DNA from: a bacterium
GTDB taxonomy: Bacteria; Planctomycetota; UBA8108; UBA1146
Length of the DNA: 37,393 bases
Direction of reading: 5' to 3'
NCBI GenBank assembly: GCA_029976805.1
Contig: JAPOLY010000020.1
Location: forward strand, 1-37,393
The notes below the pieces were generated by a model. It did not search any database. It was given only the letters and a program-made list of their open reading frames with translations, and was not told where the DNA came from. Positions 1-8,609 of this stretch are shown in pieces. Every line of letters begins with the position of its first letter. Position 1 is the first letter of the stretch. The position numbers and the translations under genes are program-made.

Positions 1-94
1 CCCCGGAAGCCTCTTCGTCATTTTCAGACTCAGGGCCTTGAGCCTGATCGTTCATTTGCGGCTCATCTTCGGGTGGCATTTTCGGATCGATCAT
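1..94 (-). CDS. Acidic protein of unknown function, N-terminal fragment cut by window edge
   Basis: The reading frame opens at an ATG at 94 and stays open to the left edge, giving 31 residues rich in Asp, Glu, Pro, Gln and Met. A GGGGAG ribosome binding site lies 6 bases before the ATG, which supports a real start. It follows fliA by 62 bases on the same strand and is probably the next gene of the flagellar operon. The fragment is too short and low in complexity to assign a family. Confidence 0.55.
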   Translation of the reverse strand, partial: MIDPKMPPEDEPQMNDQAQGPESENDEEASG

Positions 95-156
95 TCGGCA
101 CTCCCCTGTGAGGGCACGTTAGGGACACCGAATGTTATTTCAGAGTCGGAAAATGA

Positions 157-1002
157 TCAATCGGTCGCGAAATCTTCCGCCCGGTGACCGAAGAGCTGTC
201 TCAGCTTGAGGACCGTTCTCGAGTGAAGTTGGCAAACCCGGGATTCAGAGAGGCCCAAACGCTCACCAATCTCCTTCATCGTCTCACCATTCCAGTAATA
301 ACGAATGAAAATCTGCCGCTCACGTTCATCCAGTTTTTCATTCAGAGCCTGCATGATGGTTTCCATCTGCAGATTGGACTCCGGCGCCGGGGTTTTTGCG
401 TCATTGAGCATATCGATCTTGCGAAGGGATCGAGAGTCGGTTTCGTCAGAGACGTGGTCAGTCAGGGAAACGATAGAAGCCGCCGAAGCTTCACGCTGGA
501 GTTGCTCAAACTCTTCTTCGGTGACTCCCAGGTGATGGGCCATCTCCAGATCGGTCGGCTCTCGCCCCGATTCCAACTCCAACTCTTTCCAGGCTTTTTC
601 AAGGCGATTGGCCGTACTGCGCACCAGCCTTGGAACCCAATCCTGGGCACGAAGTGAATCGATGATCGACCCATTCACTCGTGTGTTGCAGTAAGTCTCA
701 AACTTGACCCCTCGCTCGAGATCATAATTCTCGATCGCATCCATCAAGCCAAATACACCTGCACCGTAGAGGTCATCCACATCTACCTGTTGGGGAAGTT
801 TTCTGTGCAAACGATCTGCGGCGTAACGAACGATGGGAAGGTATCTCTCCAGCAAATCATTTTTCAAATCACTGTTCTGGGTCTCTTTGTAATTGATCCA
901 CTTACGCTCAAGTTCGGGGTCATCGCTCAACCGGGTCTTGCCGACCAGGGAATGGGTGCCCGGGAAATCTTTCTGGGTGGTGTCTTTTTCGGCCTGGGCC
1001 AA
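157..1002 (-). CDS. fliA: Flagellar RNA polymerase sigma factor FliA (sigma-28)
   Basis: This 281-residue protein is a sigma-70 family factor of the FliA/WhiG type, which directs RNA polymerase to late flagellar and chemotaxis promoters. Region 2 covers about residues 45-125 (DVDDLYGAGVFGLMDAIENY, then WVPRLVR), region 3 about 130-190, and region 4 with its helix-turn-helix about 225-275 (MKEIGERLGLSESRVCQ). The start is a TTG with GGAG 6 bases upstream and an in-frame TGA nine codons upstream, so no ATG start is available in this frame. It lies 164 bases after flhG, the same order as in many flagellar clusters. Family assignment is firm; the start is less so, because an ATG at 1052 opens another frame that could join this one through a one-base shift. 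Confidence 0.93.
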   Translation of the reverse strand: MAQAEKDTTQKDFPGTHSLVGKTRLSDDPELERKWINYKETQNSDLKNDLLERYLPIVRYAADRLHRKLPQQVDVDDLYGAGVFGLMDAIENYDLERGVKFETYCNTRVNGSIIDSLRAQDWVPRLVRSTANRLEKAWKELELESGREPTDLEMAHHLGVTEEEFEQLQREASAASIVSLTDHVSDETDSRSLRKIDMLNDAKTPAPESNLQMETIMQALNEKLDERERQIFIRYYWNGETMKEIGERLGLSESRVCQLHSRTVLKLRQLFGHRAEDFATD

Positions 1003-1166
1003 TTCGTGCTCCTGTTCTTCTACACTTCAGTCTCGTTGGGAATACTCGTCATGAACCAGCTTCCCCCTGACTCAAGTCCCGCTCACTAGTGGCAAATCAC
1101 GGACCCGAAACATTGCTGCACACCCTCACTTCAAGAACGACAACCGTCGCTCCATTAAAGACAACG

Positions 1167-2042
1167 CTATCGGGCCCCTCCGATATCCCCCACAAACACC
1201 TCTTTCAGTCGATTGAGGAATCCACCTCTGGATTCCTGAACCTTCTGAACCCCCATAGTTGCGGCCACTTCGCGGATGCTTCTGGAAGCAGGAGAGGTGG
1301 GATAGGCCCTCGTGAAGTGCTGTCTTTTTCTCACGGAAGCCGATACACGCGGGTCAAACAGAACTGACCCGGCATTTTCGACTTCGAGAGACAAAAACTT
1401 GTTGGCCAAGGCGGTGATCCTGGAAGCGACTTGCTGGGCTTCGCCCCTGGATTGAGCCTGATTGACGGTCAGCCAACACTTGGGGGTTGGGACATCACAT
1501 GAGAAAACCTTGAGCATGGCGTACGCATCAACCACTGCAGTCGGTTCTGGGGTGGTCACCACCAATACCTCTCCTGCGGCCTGACACAGATCAATCACAG
1601 ATCTCGAGATACCGGCACCGGTATCGATAATGACCAGTTCATGGCTATGCACCAATTCGCCCATGGCATCGAGAAGCCGTTGCTGACGGGTGTGGCCCAT
1701 GTCCGCAACCTGAGTCAATCCACTGGCGCCCGGAAGAATCCGGATTCCCTCTGGACCCGTCACCAGGATTTCCCTCAACTGAGCCTCACCCTCGACCAAA
1801 TGACCCAGATTTTTCTCTGAGTGAATGTCGAGAATGACGTCAATATTGGCGAGTCCCAGATCTCCATCGATCAATACCGTGGAAAGGCCGGAGCGGGCAG
1901 CACTCAAAGCAAGGCCAACAGAGACGTTGGTCTTCCCCACTCCTCCCTTACCGCTGGTCACGGCGAGAACTCTTCCTCCACCATTCAGACGAGTAGGGCT
2001 CTCAGCCAGTAGCGATCGAAGTTTCCACGCCTGATCCCTCAT
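1167..2042 (-). CDS. flhG: MinD-like ATPase FlhG (FleN/YlxH), flagellar number regulator
   Basis: The 291-residue protein is a ParA/MinD-type ATPase. It shows the deviant Walker A SGKGGVGKT near residue 30, the second switch motif LIDGDLGLANIDV near 57, and the Walker B VIIDTGAGI near 135. FlhG partners with the SRP-like GTPase FlhF to set flagellar number and position at the inner membrane. Its ATG overlaps the TGA of flhF by four bases, as expected for a coupled pair. The C-terminus has the usual amphipathic, basic tail of membrane-targeted MinD proteins. The symbol could equally be fleN or ylxH. No unusual feature is seen. Confidence 0.92.
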   Translation of the reverse strand: MRDQAWKLRSLLAESPTRLNGGGRVLAVTSGKGGVGKTNVSVGLALSAARSGLSTVLIDGDLGLANIDVILDIHSEKNLGHLVEGEAQLREILVTGPEGIRILPGASGLTQVADMGHTRQQRLLDAMGELVHSHELVIIDTGAGISRSVIDLCQAAGEVLVVTTPEPTAVVDAYAMLKVFSCDVPTPKCWLTVNQAQSRGEAQQVASRITALANKFLSLEVENAGSVLFDPRVSASVRKRQHFTRAYPTSPASRSIREVAATMGVQKVQESRGGFLNRLKEVFVGDIGGAR

Positions 2043-3682
2043 TCAACTCCGAGGATCATGTCGCGAATCTCCTCACGGGAGGCTGGATCGAAATCTTCCG
2101 GAACTTCCTGTCCACAAGTGACATAGGAGATCGGTTTCTGCATGACCCCAAAGAGATCCCAGAGGAAGCCCTTGCTGTAGGACTCATCACGTTTGGTCAG
2201 AATCACATGGTCGTAGCCGACAATCCGGAATGCATCCGCAGTGGCCATGAGAGCTTCAGGTGCTGCCCCCAGAGAAAGACACAGGTGGATTTCAAGGTCG
2301 TTGACATTGGACAGGCAATCTCTCACCTCTTTCAGGCGATCGACGTCTTTTTGACTGCGTCCTGCTGTGTCAATGAACACGATGTCATACTTGCTGAACG
2401 ACTCGATTTCTTCGCGAACCTTTTCAGGCTGATCGACCGTCTTGAAATTGAGACCAATGATGTCTGCAAAACGGCGAAGCTGCTCGATGGCTCCCAATCG
2501 GTAGGAATCGAGGGTAATCAGACCCACCTTTTTCTTTTCCACCACATGGAAATAGGCGGCGAGTTTGGCAAGAGTTGTCGTCTTGCCGACACCGGTCGGC
2601 CCCACCAATGCAACAAAACGGGTCTTCCCTGCAGTGTTTGCCAACGAGATTCCGCCTGCCTGGGGAATGCGGCCCATGACACAGGCACCGACACGATTTT
2701 CGATCAGGGTGTCAAGAGCGGCCTCATCCAGATTGTCAGGAATATTGGCACTGCTGACTGCATTTTTGATGTCCCGACATGCGTTGGCAGAAAACCCGCA
2801 TCTCTCTAGCACCGTGGAGACCTTGCCAAGAAACAGCGGATCATCAAAGACACTTTTCTCGGAGGCCGTTTCTTCAGAGAAGGAAGCGATTCCGACCACA
2901 TCCGAATTCGACCCCGCTGTGACCTCACTGGATGTTTGCCACGGGTCGGGCGCTCTGTGGAAAGGTGAGGAAGAATTGAAAGCTTTCAATTCTTCTGCGA
3001 TGCGCTGCTTGGAACCTTCCAGTCTCGCTGAAAGAGAGTTAAAGGAATCGTGACTCACAGTGCCCTGCTCTTTCACGGAAGCAAGCGGGTTAAACCCTTC
3101 CTGCTCCTTCACTTCTGTGTTCATAGTTACAGAATCTGTCGAAGGCTGCTGATGGGTATTGGAGCCTTGCTCCATCGACGCCTCGAAAGAAACATCATTG
3201 TTCTGATCTGCGGAAGCGAACACTTCAGACGTGGAAACCGAATCGATTGGATTCGTCATTTCATCATCCGTCTTGGCGACCGCTTCCGTTTCCATCGTCG
3301 AAGTCATCGTCGGAGTATCTGAGACGTTGATTGAATTCAGAGAGACCAGCGGTTCCGGATTTGAGACTTCCACTTCAGACGCACTGGATTCCGTCTCTTC
3401 ACTGGAGAAGTCTCCAGCCAAAACAGGAATTTTTTCCTCGATGGCGGCGTTCAACTGAATTGGCGTCGTCAAAATGTCGTTGCTCGATTTTTGGGTTCTG
3501 ACGATCACCACAACATCAGAGAGGCCGATCCAACCCAGAATCCCTGGACGGCGAACTTTGCGTGAGTGAACGACGGTCCAGTCGCTGCCAAATCTTTCCT
3601 GCAGGATACGAACAGCGGTGGCATAATCGGGTGCCACGACGCGGGTGTGCTCCGCATCGACCAAGTCGTTAAAGTCATTCAA
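2039..3682 (-). CDS. flhF: SRP-family GTPase FlhF, flagellar placement
   Basis: FlhF is an SRP54/FtsY-type GTPase that helps recruit early flagellar parts to the assembly site. The last 220 residues or so form the NG domain, with GPTGVGKTTTLAKLAA (G1), LDSYRLGAIEQLRRFADI, IDTAGRSQKD (G3) and LTKRDE (G4). A long acidic, Ser/Thr-rich linker separates it from a short N-terminal domain (YATAVRILQERFGSDW) typical of the family. I place the start at a TTG at 3682, eight bases inside flhA and preceded by GGGAAAGGGAAG. A longer frame to a TTG at 3742 would overlap flhA by 68 bases and add residues with no family match. A TTG at 3664 is also possible. Length is 547 residues. Confidence 0.92.
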   Translation of the reverse strand: MNDFNDLVDAEHTRVVAPDYATAVRILQERFGSDWTVVHSRKVRRPGILGWIGLSDVVVIVRTQKSSNDILTTPIQLNAAIEEKIPVLAGDFSSEETESSASEVEVSNPEPLVSLNSINVSDTPTMTSTMETEAVAKTDDEMTNPIDSVSTSEVFASADQNNDVSFEASMEQGSNTHQQPSTDSVTMNTEVKEQEGFNPLASVKEQGTVSHDSFNSLSARLEGSKQRIAEELKAFNSSSPFHRAPDPWQTSSEVTAGSNSDVVGIASFSEETASEKSVFDDPLFLGKVSTVLERCGFSANACRDIKNAVSSANIPDNLDEAALDTLIENRVGACVMGRIPQAGGISLANTAGKTRFVALVGPTGVGKTTTLAKLAAYFHVVEKKKVGLITLDSYRLGAIEQLRRFADIIGLNFKTVDQPEKVREEIESFSKYDIVFIDTAGRSQKDVDRLKEVRDCLSNVNDLEIHLCLSLGAAPEALMATADAFRIVGYDHVILTKRDESYSKGFLWDLFGVMQKPISYVTCGQEVPEDFDPASREEIRDMILGVE

Positions 3683-5876
3683 AGGATGCTTCCCTTTCCC
3701 CTGTGAGCGAAGAATCTGCGGAGCAGAAATCAACACTCGCAATCCCCCCGGATTTCACGGTGAACCCGTGTGCAATCTCATTGTAGGAGAGGACAGCGGC
3801 CGTTGGCACTTCCTTCTCCAATAACTTCTGGATGGAACTTCTCAGCTCCGGCGTGCTCAGAATCACTCCCGAAACTCCGCTCGCCAGCAGATTTTCCAGC
3901 TGCCCTCGAATCGACTGAAGAATCGCCCGATGTTCCGCCGGAGCCAACTCCGGGACTGCCCCCGGGACCCCTTGAAGCCGGGCATCGTGGATTTTCTGCT
4001 CGATCTCTGGTGCGAGAGTGATGGCGTGGATCACCCCACCATCCGTGGCCAGAGGGGCGCAAATCGACCGGGAAACGCGGATTCTGACCTTCTCGACTAC
4101 TGCTTCCACCGGTCTCCGACTGGCTTCAGGCCACTCAATCGCGACCTCACCGAGGGCTTCGAGAACCTTCTCAAGGTCTCTCAATGAGACTCTCTCTGCC
4201 AGCAATGCTTGAAGAACTCTCTGGAATTCAGCCAGAGAGAAGACCCCCGGAATCAACTCCTGAGCGAGGGGCTGTGCCCCTGCATGGAGGTGATCCAGCA
4301 AGATCTGAACCTCGGACCGGGTCAGCAAGTCCGGAGCATGGGACATGGCGACCTCTTCCAAGTGGCGCAGAACAATCTCCTGCCCACTGTCACAGGGGCA
4401 GCCCAGGCCCTTGCGAATGATCGCCTCCTCGCTGTCGACCCACTTTCCACTCTGACCTGTCACCGGATGGGTTCCGGGGTCTCCCAGCACACCGGCAAGA
4501 GATCTTCCCCCTCCTTCAGAAAGGAAATTCATCTCACCAGCGAGTGTTCCCCTGCCAGCAATGATCTGTCTCAGGGAGATCTGGTAATCCCGGCGGCCGA
4601 GCTTTGAATTCGTGGCGATTTTGACCGCCGGCAAATCAATTCCAAGGCGCTGACGGAGCTTCAGACGCAGTGATTCCACTGCCACTCCGATTTTCTTGCC
4701 ATCCTCCGGTTCAATCAGTGGATACAGGCCACTGCCAAACTCGATGGCGAGGGGGTAACGATAAATCTCCGAATCGGAGGAGATCGTTGCCATTTCTTTC
4801 TCATTGGTTTCTGACGCTGACCGGTTGTTCAGGATCGGAGCGCGACCTCCAGTCCCGGAGACTCCATCGCCGGGGCCACGACTTCCTTTGAAGAAAGCCA
4901 CTGCCAACAGGCAGACTGCCAGTCCACCCAATGCCACAGGTGACAACCCGAAGGATCCCAGAAGAATCAGAATCACGGCAGTGATGAACAAGGCTCTTGG
5001 ATTGGCGAAGACCTGCCCCACGAGCGCATGCCCCACTTGCCCCTGTGATGAAGCACGAGTCACCATCAGTGCAGCGGCAACACTGATAAACAGTGCCGGC
5101 AACTGGGTAGCGATACCGTCACCAATGGTCAGTTTGGCGAAAACCTGCAACGATTCAGTGAATCCCATGCCGTAGGAGAAAACACCGAGGCAGATACCAC
5201 CCATAATGTTGATGGTGGTGATCAAAACCGCGGCGATGGCATCTCCCCTGACGAATTTACTGGCACCATCCATGGCACCATAAAAATCCGCCTTGAGGGC
5301 AAGGTCTTCTCTGGCCAGTCGTGCTTCGGAGGCGCTGATGTTTCCAGCGGTCAAATCCGCATCGATGGACATTTGCGCCCCTGGCATCCTGTCGAGCGAA
5401 AAGCGTGCTGCGACTTCGGCGATTCGGGATGCGCCCTTGGTCACCACAAGAAACTGAATGACCACCAGAACTGAAAAGATGATGAATCCGACAACGGCGT
5501 TTGAACCGGAGACAAATTCACCAAAAAAGTTGACCACCTTACCCGCAGCCATCGAGCCTTCATCCTGAGCCTTGCTCAGAACCAGACGTGTGGTGGCGAT
5601 GTTGAGAGCCAATCGGTAAAGAGTGGCGATCAGCAACATCGATGGGAAGGCTGCAAACTCGAGGGGCCCTCTGAGGTAGACCACCGTCAGCAGAATCAAC
5701 ACTGACACGGCAATATTGACTCCCAAGAGTGTGTCCATGACAGCACCCGGGAGAGGAACCAGAATGGCAACGAGAATCCCACCCAACGCCAGGATCAATG
5801 CGAGATCCCGGTTCCTGTCGATGGAACTGCGCAAGTCTCCTGAATCAGGAAAGCGGTTCAGTGGACTTTGATTCAT
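3675..5876 (-). CDS. flhA: Flagellar export gate protein FlhA
   Basis: FlhA forms the nonameric export ring of the flagellar type III secretion system. The first 330 residues carry about eight membrane helices and the conserved loop TRLVLSKAQDEGSMAAGKVV plus SLDRMPGAQMSIDADL. The remaining 400 residues are the cytoplasmic domain that docks export chaperones. At 733 residues it is slightly longer than the common 690-700, with a Gly/Ser/Asn-rich linker near residues 340-365. The ATG overlaps the flhB stop in ATGA, so the two are probably translated together. Confidence 0.97.
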   Translation of the reverse strand: MNQSPLNRFPDSGDLRSSIDRNRDLALILALGGILVAILVPLPGAVMDTLLGVNIAVSVLILLTVVYLRGPLEFAAFPSMLLIATLYRLALNIATTRLVLSKAQDEGSMAAGKVVNFFGEFVSGSNAVVGFIIFSVLVVIQFLVVTKGASRIAEVAARFSLDRMPGAQMSIDADLTAGNISASEARLAREDLALKADFYGAMDGASKFVRGDAIAAVLITTINIMGGICLGVFSYGMGFTESLQVFAKLTIGDGIATQLPALFISVAAALMVTRASSQGQVGHALVGQVFANPRALFITAVILILLGSFGLSPVALGGLAVCLLAVAFFKGSRGPGDGVSGTGGRAPILNNRSASETNEKEMATISSDSEIYRYPLAIEFGSGLYPLIEPEDGKKIGVAVESLRLKLRQRLGIDLPAVKIATNSKLGRRDYQISLRQIIAGRGTLAGEMNFLSEGGGRSLAGVLGDPGTHPVTGQSGKWVDSEEAIIRKGLGCPCDSGQEIVLRHLEEVAMSHAPDLLTRSEVQILLDHLHAGAQPLAQELIPGVFSLAEFQRVLQALLAERVSLRDLEKVLEALGEVAIEWPEASRRPVEAVVEKVRIRVSRSICAPLATDGGVIHAITLAPEIEQKIHDARLQGVPGAVPELAPAEHRAILQSIRGQLENLLASGVSGVILSTPELRSSIQKLLEKEVPTAAVLSYNEIAHGFTVKSGGIASVDFCSADSSLTGEREASFE

Positions 5877-6673
5877 TGGGATTTCCCCTCGTCGGTTCTC
5901 ATTGAGGCGGGGATTCTCCCCGACAATGCAGAGATCAATTTTCGGTGGGACTGTTTCCGTTTTTTCCGAAGGAGCGGGTCACCATAGGTTTCCCTGCGCT
6001 CTTTCTTGAGTTCCTCAGGAGTCATATGCACCGAATCCCACCATATTTTTTGCTGCCAAAGACGGTCGATGACCGCAAATGCGAGAATCACCATGCAGAT
6101 CTGGATCAAAACTCCCGGGTAAATTGCGAAGACCTCAGAAGCGGTAACTTGCGGACTCCCCGCTGTCGCATTTCCAGTGACGGCGACCAACTGCTGCAAG
6201 CCATACCAGCCAATCGCCACCACAGCAGCCATGCGTACCAGTTGAAACAACAATCGAAGAGGTGTGGTCACCGATACCAGCTGCTCCCAGCGATTTACCG
6301 GATTCCAATTGGCTGAAGGGTCCGAAAATGCATTTTTGCGAGCAACTTTGGGTGACTGGATCCATGACACGACCAGAGAAATGAACCATACCGTCAAAGC
6401 AAGTGGAGCAACGAACCCCAAAATGAGCATGGGAAGATCGTTTATCACCGTCTGCACATCCGTCAACGCAGCAAATGAAGTCGAGTAAAACTCACGGTAG
6501 AAACCGACTAAATTTTCAGTCAGGTTTTGTGCATTGAGGCTGACCAGAATACAGCCCGTGAGGAGCGCCAGTGCCACTGCCAGATCGGAGCTGTAGGGGA
6601 ATTGCCCATTCTCCGCAGCGTTGCGAAGTCTCTTGGAACTGGGTTTGTGAATTTTGTCCTCTGACAGGCTCAT
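5873..6673 (-). CDS. flhB: Flagellar export protein FlhB, lacking the NPTH autocleavage domain
   Basis: FlhB sits at the export gate and, in known systems, switches substrate from hook to filament after self-cleavage in an Asn-Pro-Thr-His loop. The N-terminus (KIHKPSSKRLRNAAENGQFP) and four membrane helices up to about residue 215 match the family. The connecting helix follows (MTPEELKKERRETYGDPLLR), then RKLISALSGRIPASMRTDEGKSQ and stop. The chain is 266 residues instead of the usual 350-380 and ends where the NPTH segment should begin. The stop overlaps flhA in ATGA and no NPTH appears in other frames before flhA, so this reads as a settled truncation rather than a sequencing frameshift. 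The start ATG is 2 bases after the fliR stop. Confidence 0.93.
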   Translation of the reverse strand: MSLSEDKIHKPSSKRLRNAAENGQFPYSSDLAVALALLTGCILVSLNAQNLTENLVGFYREFYSTSFAALTDVQTVINDLPMLILGFVAPLALTVWFISLVVSWIQSPKVARKNAFSDPSANWNPVNRWEQLVSVTTPLRLLFQLVRMAAVVAIGWYGLQQLVAVTGNATAGSPQVTASEVFAIYPGVLIQICMVILAFAVIDRLWQQKIWWDSVHMTPEELKKERRETYGDPLLRKKRKQSHRKLISALSGRIPASMRTDEGKSQ

Positions 6674-6675
6674 GA

Positions 6676-7494
6676 CTACCCACCTGCCAATCGGTCCAGA
6701 ACGGCACCCGTTCCCTGAAGACTTCTTTCGACTACGAAAGAGAAGACTTCAGCAATAAAAGGCAAGCAGAGGAAAATCATCGCGAACCCCACACTTGTCC
6801 TTAGTGCAAAGCCCGTAAAAAAGACGTCGATCTGGGGTGTGACACGGCTGAGGATTCCAAGAACCAGCGTGATCAGCAACAGCACTGCAACCGCGGGGAA
6901 TGCAATTTCCAAACCGATCAACCAGGTTTGTTGCCCCACTGCTCCGGCGGCAGAGGCTGCCCCCTCACCGAGCTCAGTGATGTTTCCTGACATGACCGAG
7001 GCAAAAACTCCGGCTGGCACTTTCTGGAAAGAGTCGATCAGCATCAGCATCACCAACCGATGTCCATCGAGGGCAATGAATGCAAGCGTTGCGAAAAGGG
7101 TCAACAAAGTGGTCAGCGGAGACTCACCTGATTCCTCTTGTTGTCCCGTCGAAAACGCCGCATCACCCGTAAACGCACCCAGCCATGCGGCACCCAATCG
7201 GGCACCCCAGATCACCAGGGCAAGCGCGCTCCCCAAAACCCAACCCAACGCCAACTCACCACCGATTCCGACGATGGCTGAGGCAGGGTCAGAAAATGCG
7301 AGGCTTGCACTTTTTCCTGAGAGGTCCATGGGAGCGACAATCAATGCGAGGAGAAATGCGAATCCAAATTTGAAACGGAGTGGAATCGTATTTTCGGAAA
7401 ACAACGGCAAGACCAACATGGCCCCAAAAAACCGGGCACTGACCAGCAGCCAAGTGCTCCAGGAAGCCGTCGAGATTTCAATCAGTTGATCCAT
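6676..7494 (-). CDS. fliR: Flagellar export gate protein FliR
   Basis: FliR is an integral membrane part of the FliPQR export channel. The 272-residue chain has about six hydrophobic segments and the family start (STWLLVSARFFGAMLVLPLFSE) with conserved RFKFGFAFLLALIVAP. The middle contains WLGAFTGDAAFSTGQQEESGESPL, a polar loop, and the C-terminus has VTPQIDVFFTGFALRTSVGF, a strong FliR signature. It lies 3 bases after fliQ and 2 bases before flhB. Length and motifs are normal. Confidence 0.95.
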   Translation of the reverse strand: MDQLIEISTASWSTWLLVSARFFGAMLVLPLFSENTIPLRFKFGFAFLLALIVAPMDLSGKSASLAFSDPASAIVGIGGELALGWVLGSALALVIWGARLGAAWLGAFTGDAAFSTGQQEESGESPLTTLLTLFATLAFIALDGHRLVMLMLIDSFQKVPAGVFASVMSGNITELGEGAASAAGAVGQQTWLIGLEIAFPAVAVLLLITLVLGILSRVTPQIDVFFTGFALRTSVGFAMIFLCLPFIAEVFSFVVERSLQGTGAVLDRLAGG

Positions 7495-7497
7495 TCA

Positions 7498-7773
7498 TCA
7501 CCTGCCTGAAAGAAATCCACCCGAAACCTGTAAACTGTCTTTTGTGAAACTGACGATCCAATCGATCATCTCCGGCATCATCAAAGCCAGTACCAGTGCA
7601 ACAGCGATCATTCTTGGAACGAGAGACAAACTCTGGTCCTGAAGCTGGAACACTGCCTGAATCAGGTTGGTAACAAGGCCAACGACGATGATCGCCAATA
7701 GAACGGGGATCGACATTTGCAACGCCATGGCCAATGCAGCCTGCAAAAAATCCAGTACACGATCCATTTCCAT
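7498..7773 (-). CDS. fliQ: Flagellar export gate protein FliQ
   Basis: FliQ is a small hairpin membrane protein of the FliPQR channel. The 91-residue chain has two hydrophobic helices separated by the conserved stretch LIQAVFQLQDQSLSLVPRM, which is diagnostic. I choose the ATG at 7773 because its A is also the last base of the fliP TGA (TGATG); a TTG one codon upstream and an ATG at 7767 are alternatives. It is followed by fliR after 3 bases. Confidence 0.94.
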   Translation of the reverse strand: MEMDRVLDFLQAALAMALQMSIPVLLAIIVVGLVTNLIQAVFQLQDQSLSLVPRMIAVALVLALMMPEMIDWIVSFTKDSLQVSGGFLSGR

Positions 7774-8609
7774 CAAGCCACCACCCTGGAACCTGTGAAG
7801 AGCAATTGCTCCACCACCAGCGACCAGCCGTCTGCCAGAACAAAGACCAAGATCTTGAATGGCAGCGATACCAGAATCGGAGGCAACATGAACATTCCCA
7901 TCGCCACGAGAATGGCACTGACGACGAGATCGATGACGAGGAAGGGAATGAAAATCATGACACCCATTTGGAATGCCAACTTCAGTTCGGCCAATACAAA
8001 TGCAGGGACAACGACGGTCAACGGCAGTGAATCCGCAAACTCCCGAGTTACAACAGCGGCCTCTTCATCGTAGAGATCACGGTAAGTCTCAGGTGCACCC
8101 ACCTTGGCCATGAGGATCAGGTCCTCCGGGCTGATAAAGGGGTACATGAACTCCCGAACACGGGTATCGGCATAAGTAAAGGCTTCATCTGCCGTCACCA
8201 CTTCTCCAGTGACCGGCGAAACCTCCTGATTGGAGTAGGGCTGAATCGAGTTCTCGTAAATGTCAGACCAGGTTGGCCCCATCACCACGAGTGTCAGGAG
8301 CAGTGACAACCCGAAAATCACCTGATTGGGTGGCGCATCCTGGGCACCGATCGCTCTGCGAACGAATCCCAAAACAATGATGATTCTGGTAAAGCTGGTA
8401 GTCAGAAGAAGTAATGCCGGAGCGACTGCCACCACCGTTGTGATCAACAACAGCTTGATGGAAATCCCGAAGTTTTCGGGATTGCCATCGAGCACCTTGC
8501 TGACGATATCAGAGGTTCCTTCTGCAGCCATTGCTACCGGAGATCCCAGTACCACGACCCCTAAAACCCCGAACCAGATCATCAGTGTTTTGAAACTCTT
8601 TACGATCAA
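7773..8609 (-). CDS. fliP: Flagellar export gate protein FliP
   Basis: FliP builds the core of the flagellar export channel. It starts with a cleavable signal peptide (LIVKSFKTLMIWFGVLGVVVLGSPVAMA), followed by four membrane helices. TTSFTRIIIVLGFVRRAIG and QVIFGLSLLLTLVVMGPTW are hallmark FliP motifs, as is the C-terminal FLVIDLVVSAILVAMGM. The start is taken as a TTG whose last bases overlap the fliO stop (TTGA); an ATG at 8582 would shorten the signal peptide. The frame runs further upstream to 8813 but that part lies over fliO and has no family match. Length is 278 residues, which is usual. Confidence 0.95.
   Translation of the reverse strand: MIVKSFKTLMIWFGVLGVVVLGSPVAMAAEGTSDIVSKVLDGNPENFGISIKLLLITTVVAVAPALLLLTTSFTRIIIVLGFVRRAIGAQDAPPNQVIFGLSLLLTLVVMGPTWSDIYENSIQPYSNQEVSPVTGEVVTADEAFTYADTRVREFMYPFISPEDLILMAKVGAPETYRDLYDEEAAVVTREFADSLPLTVVVPAFVLAELKLAFQMGVMIFIPFLVIDLVVSAILVAMGMFMLPPILVSLPFKILVFVLADGWSLVVEQLLFTGSRVVA

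Noticed and set aside
3683-3742. N-terminal extension of flhF
   Set aside because: It overlaps flhA by up to 68 bases, lacks a well-spaced ribosome site and has no FlhF similarity.
5873-5960. Frameshift hiding the FlhB NPTH domain
   Set aside because: No frame contains NPTH before the flhA start, and the ATGA overlap with flhA leaves no room for the domain.
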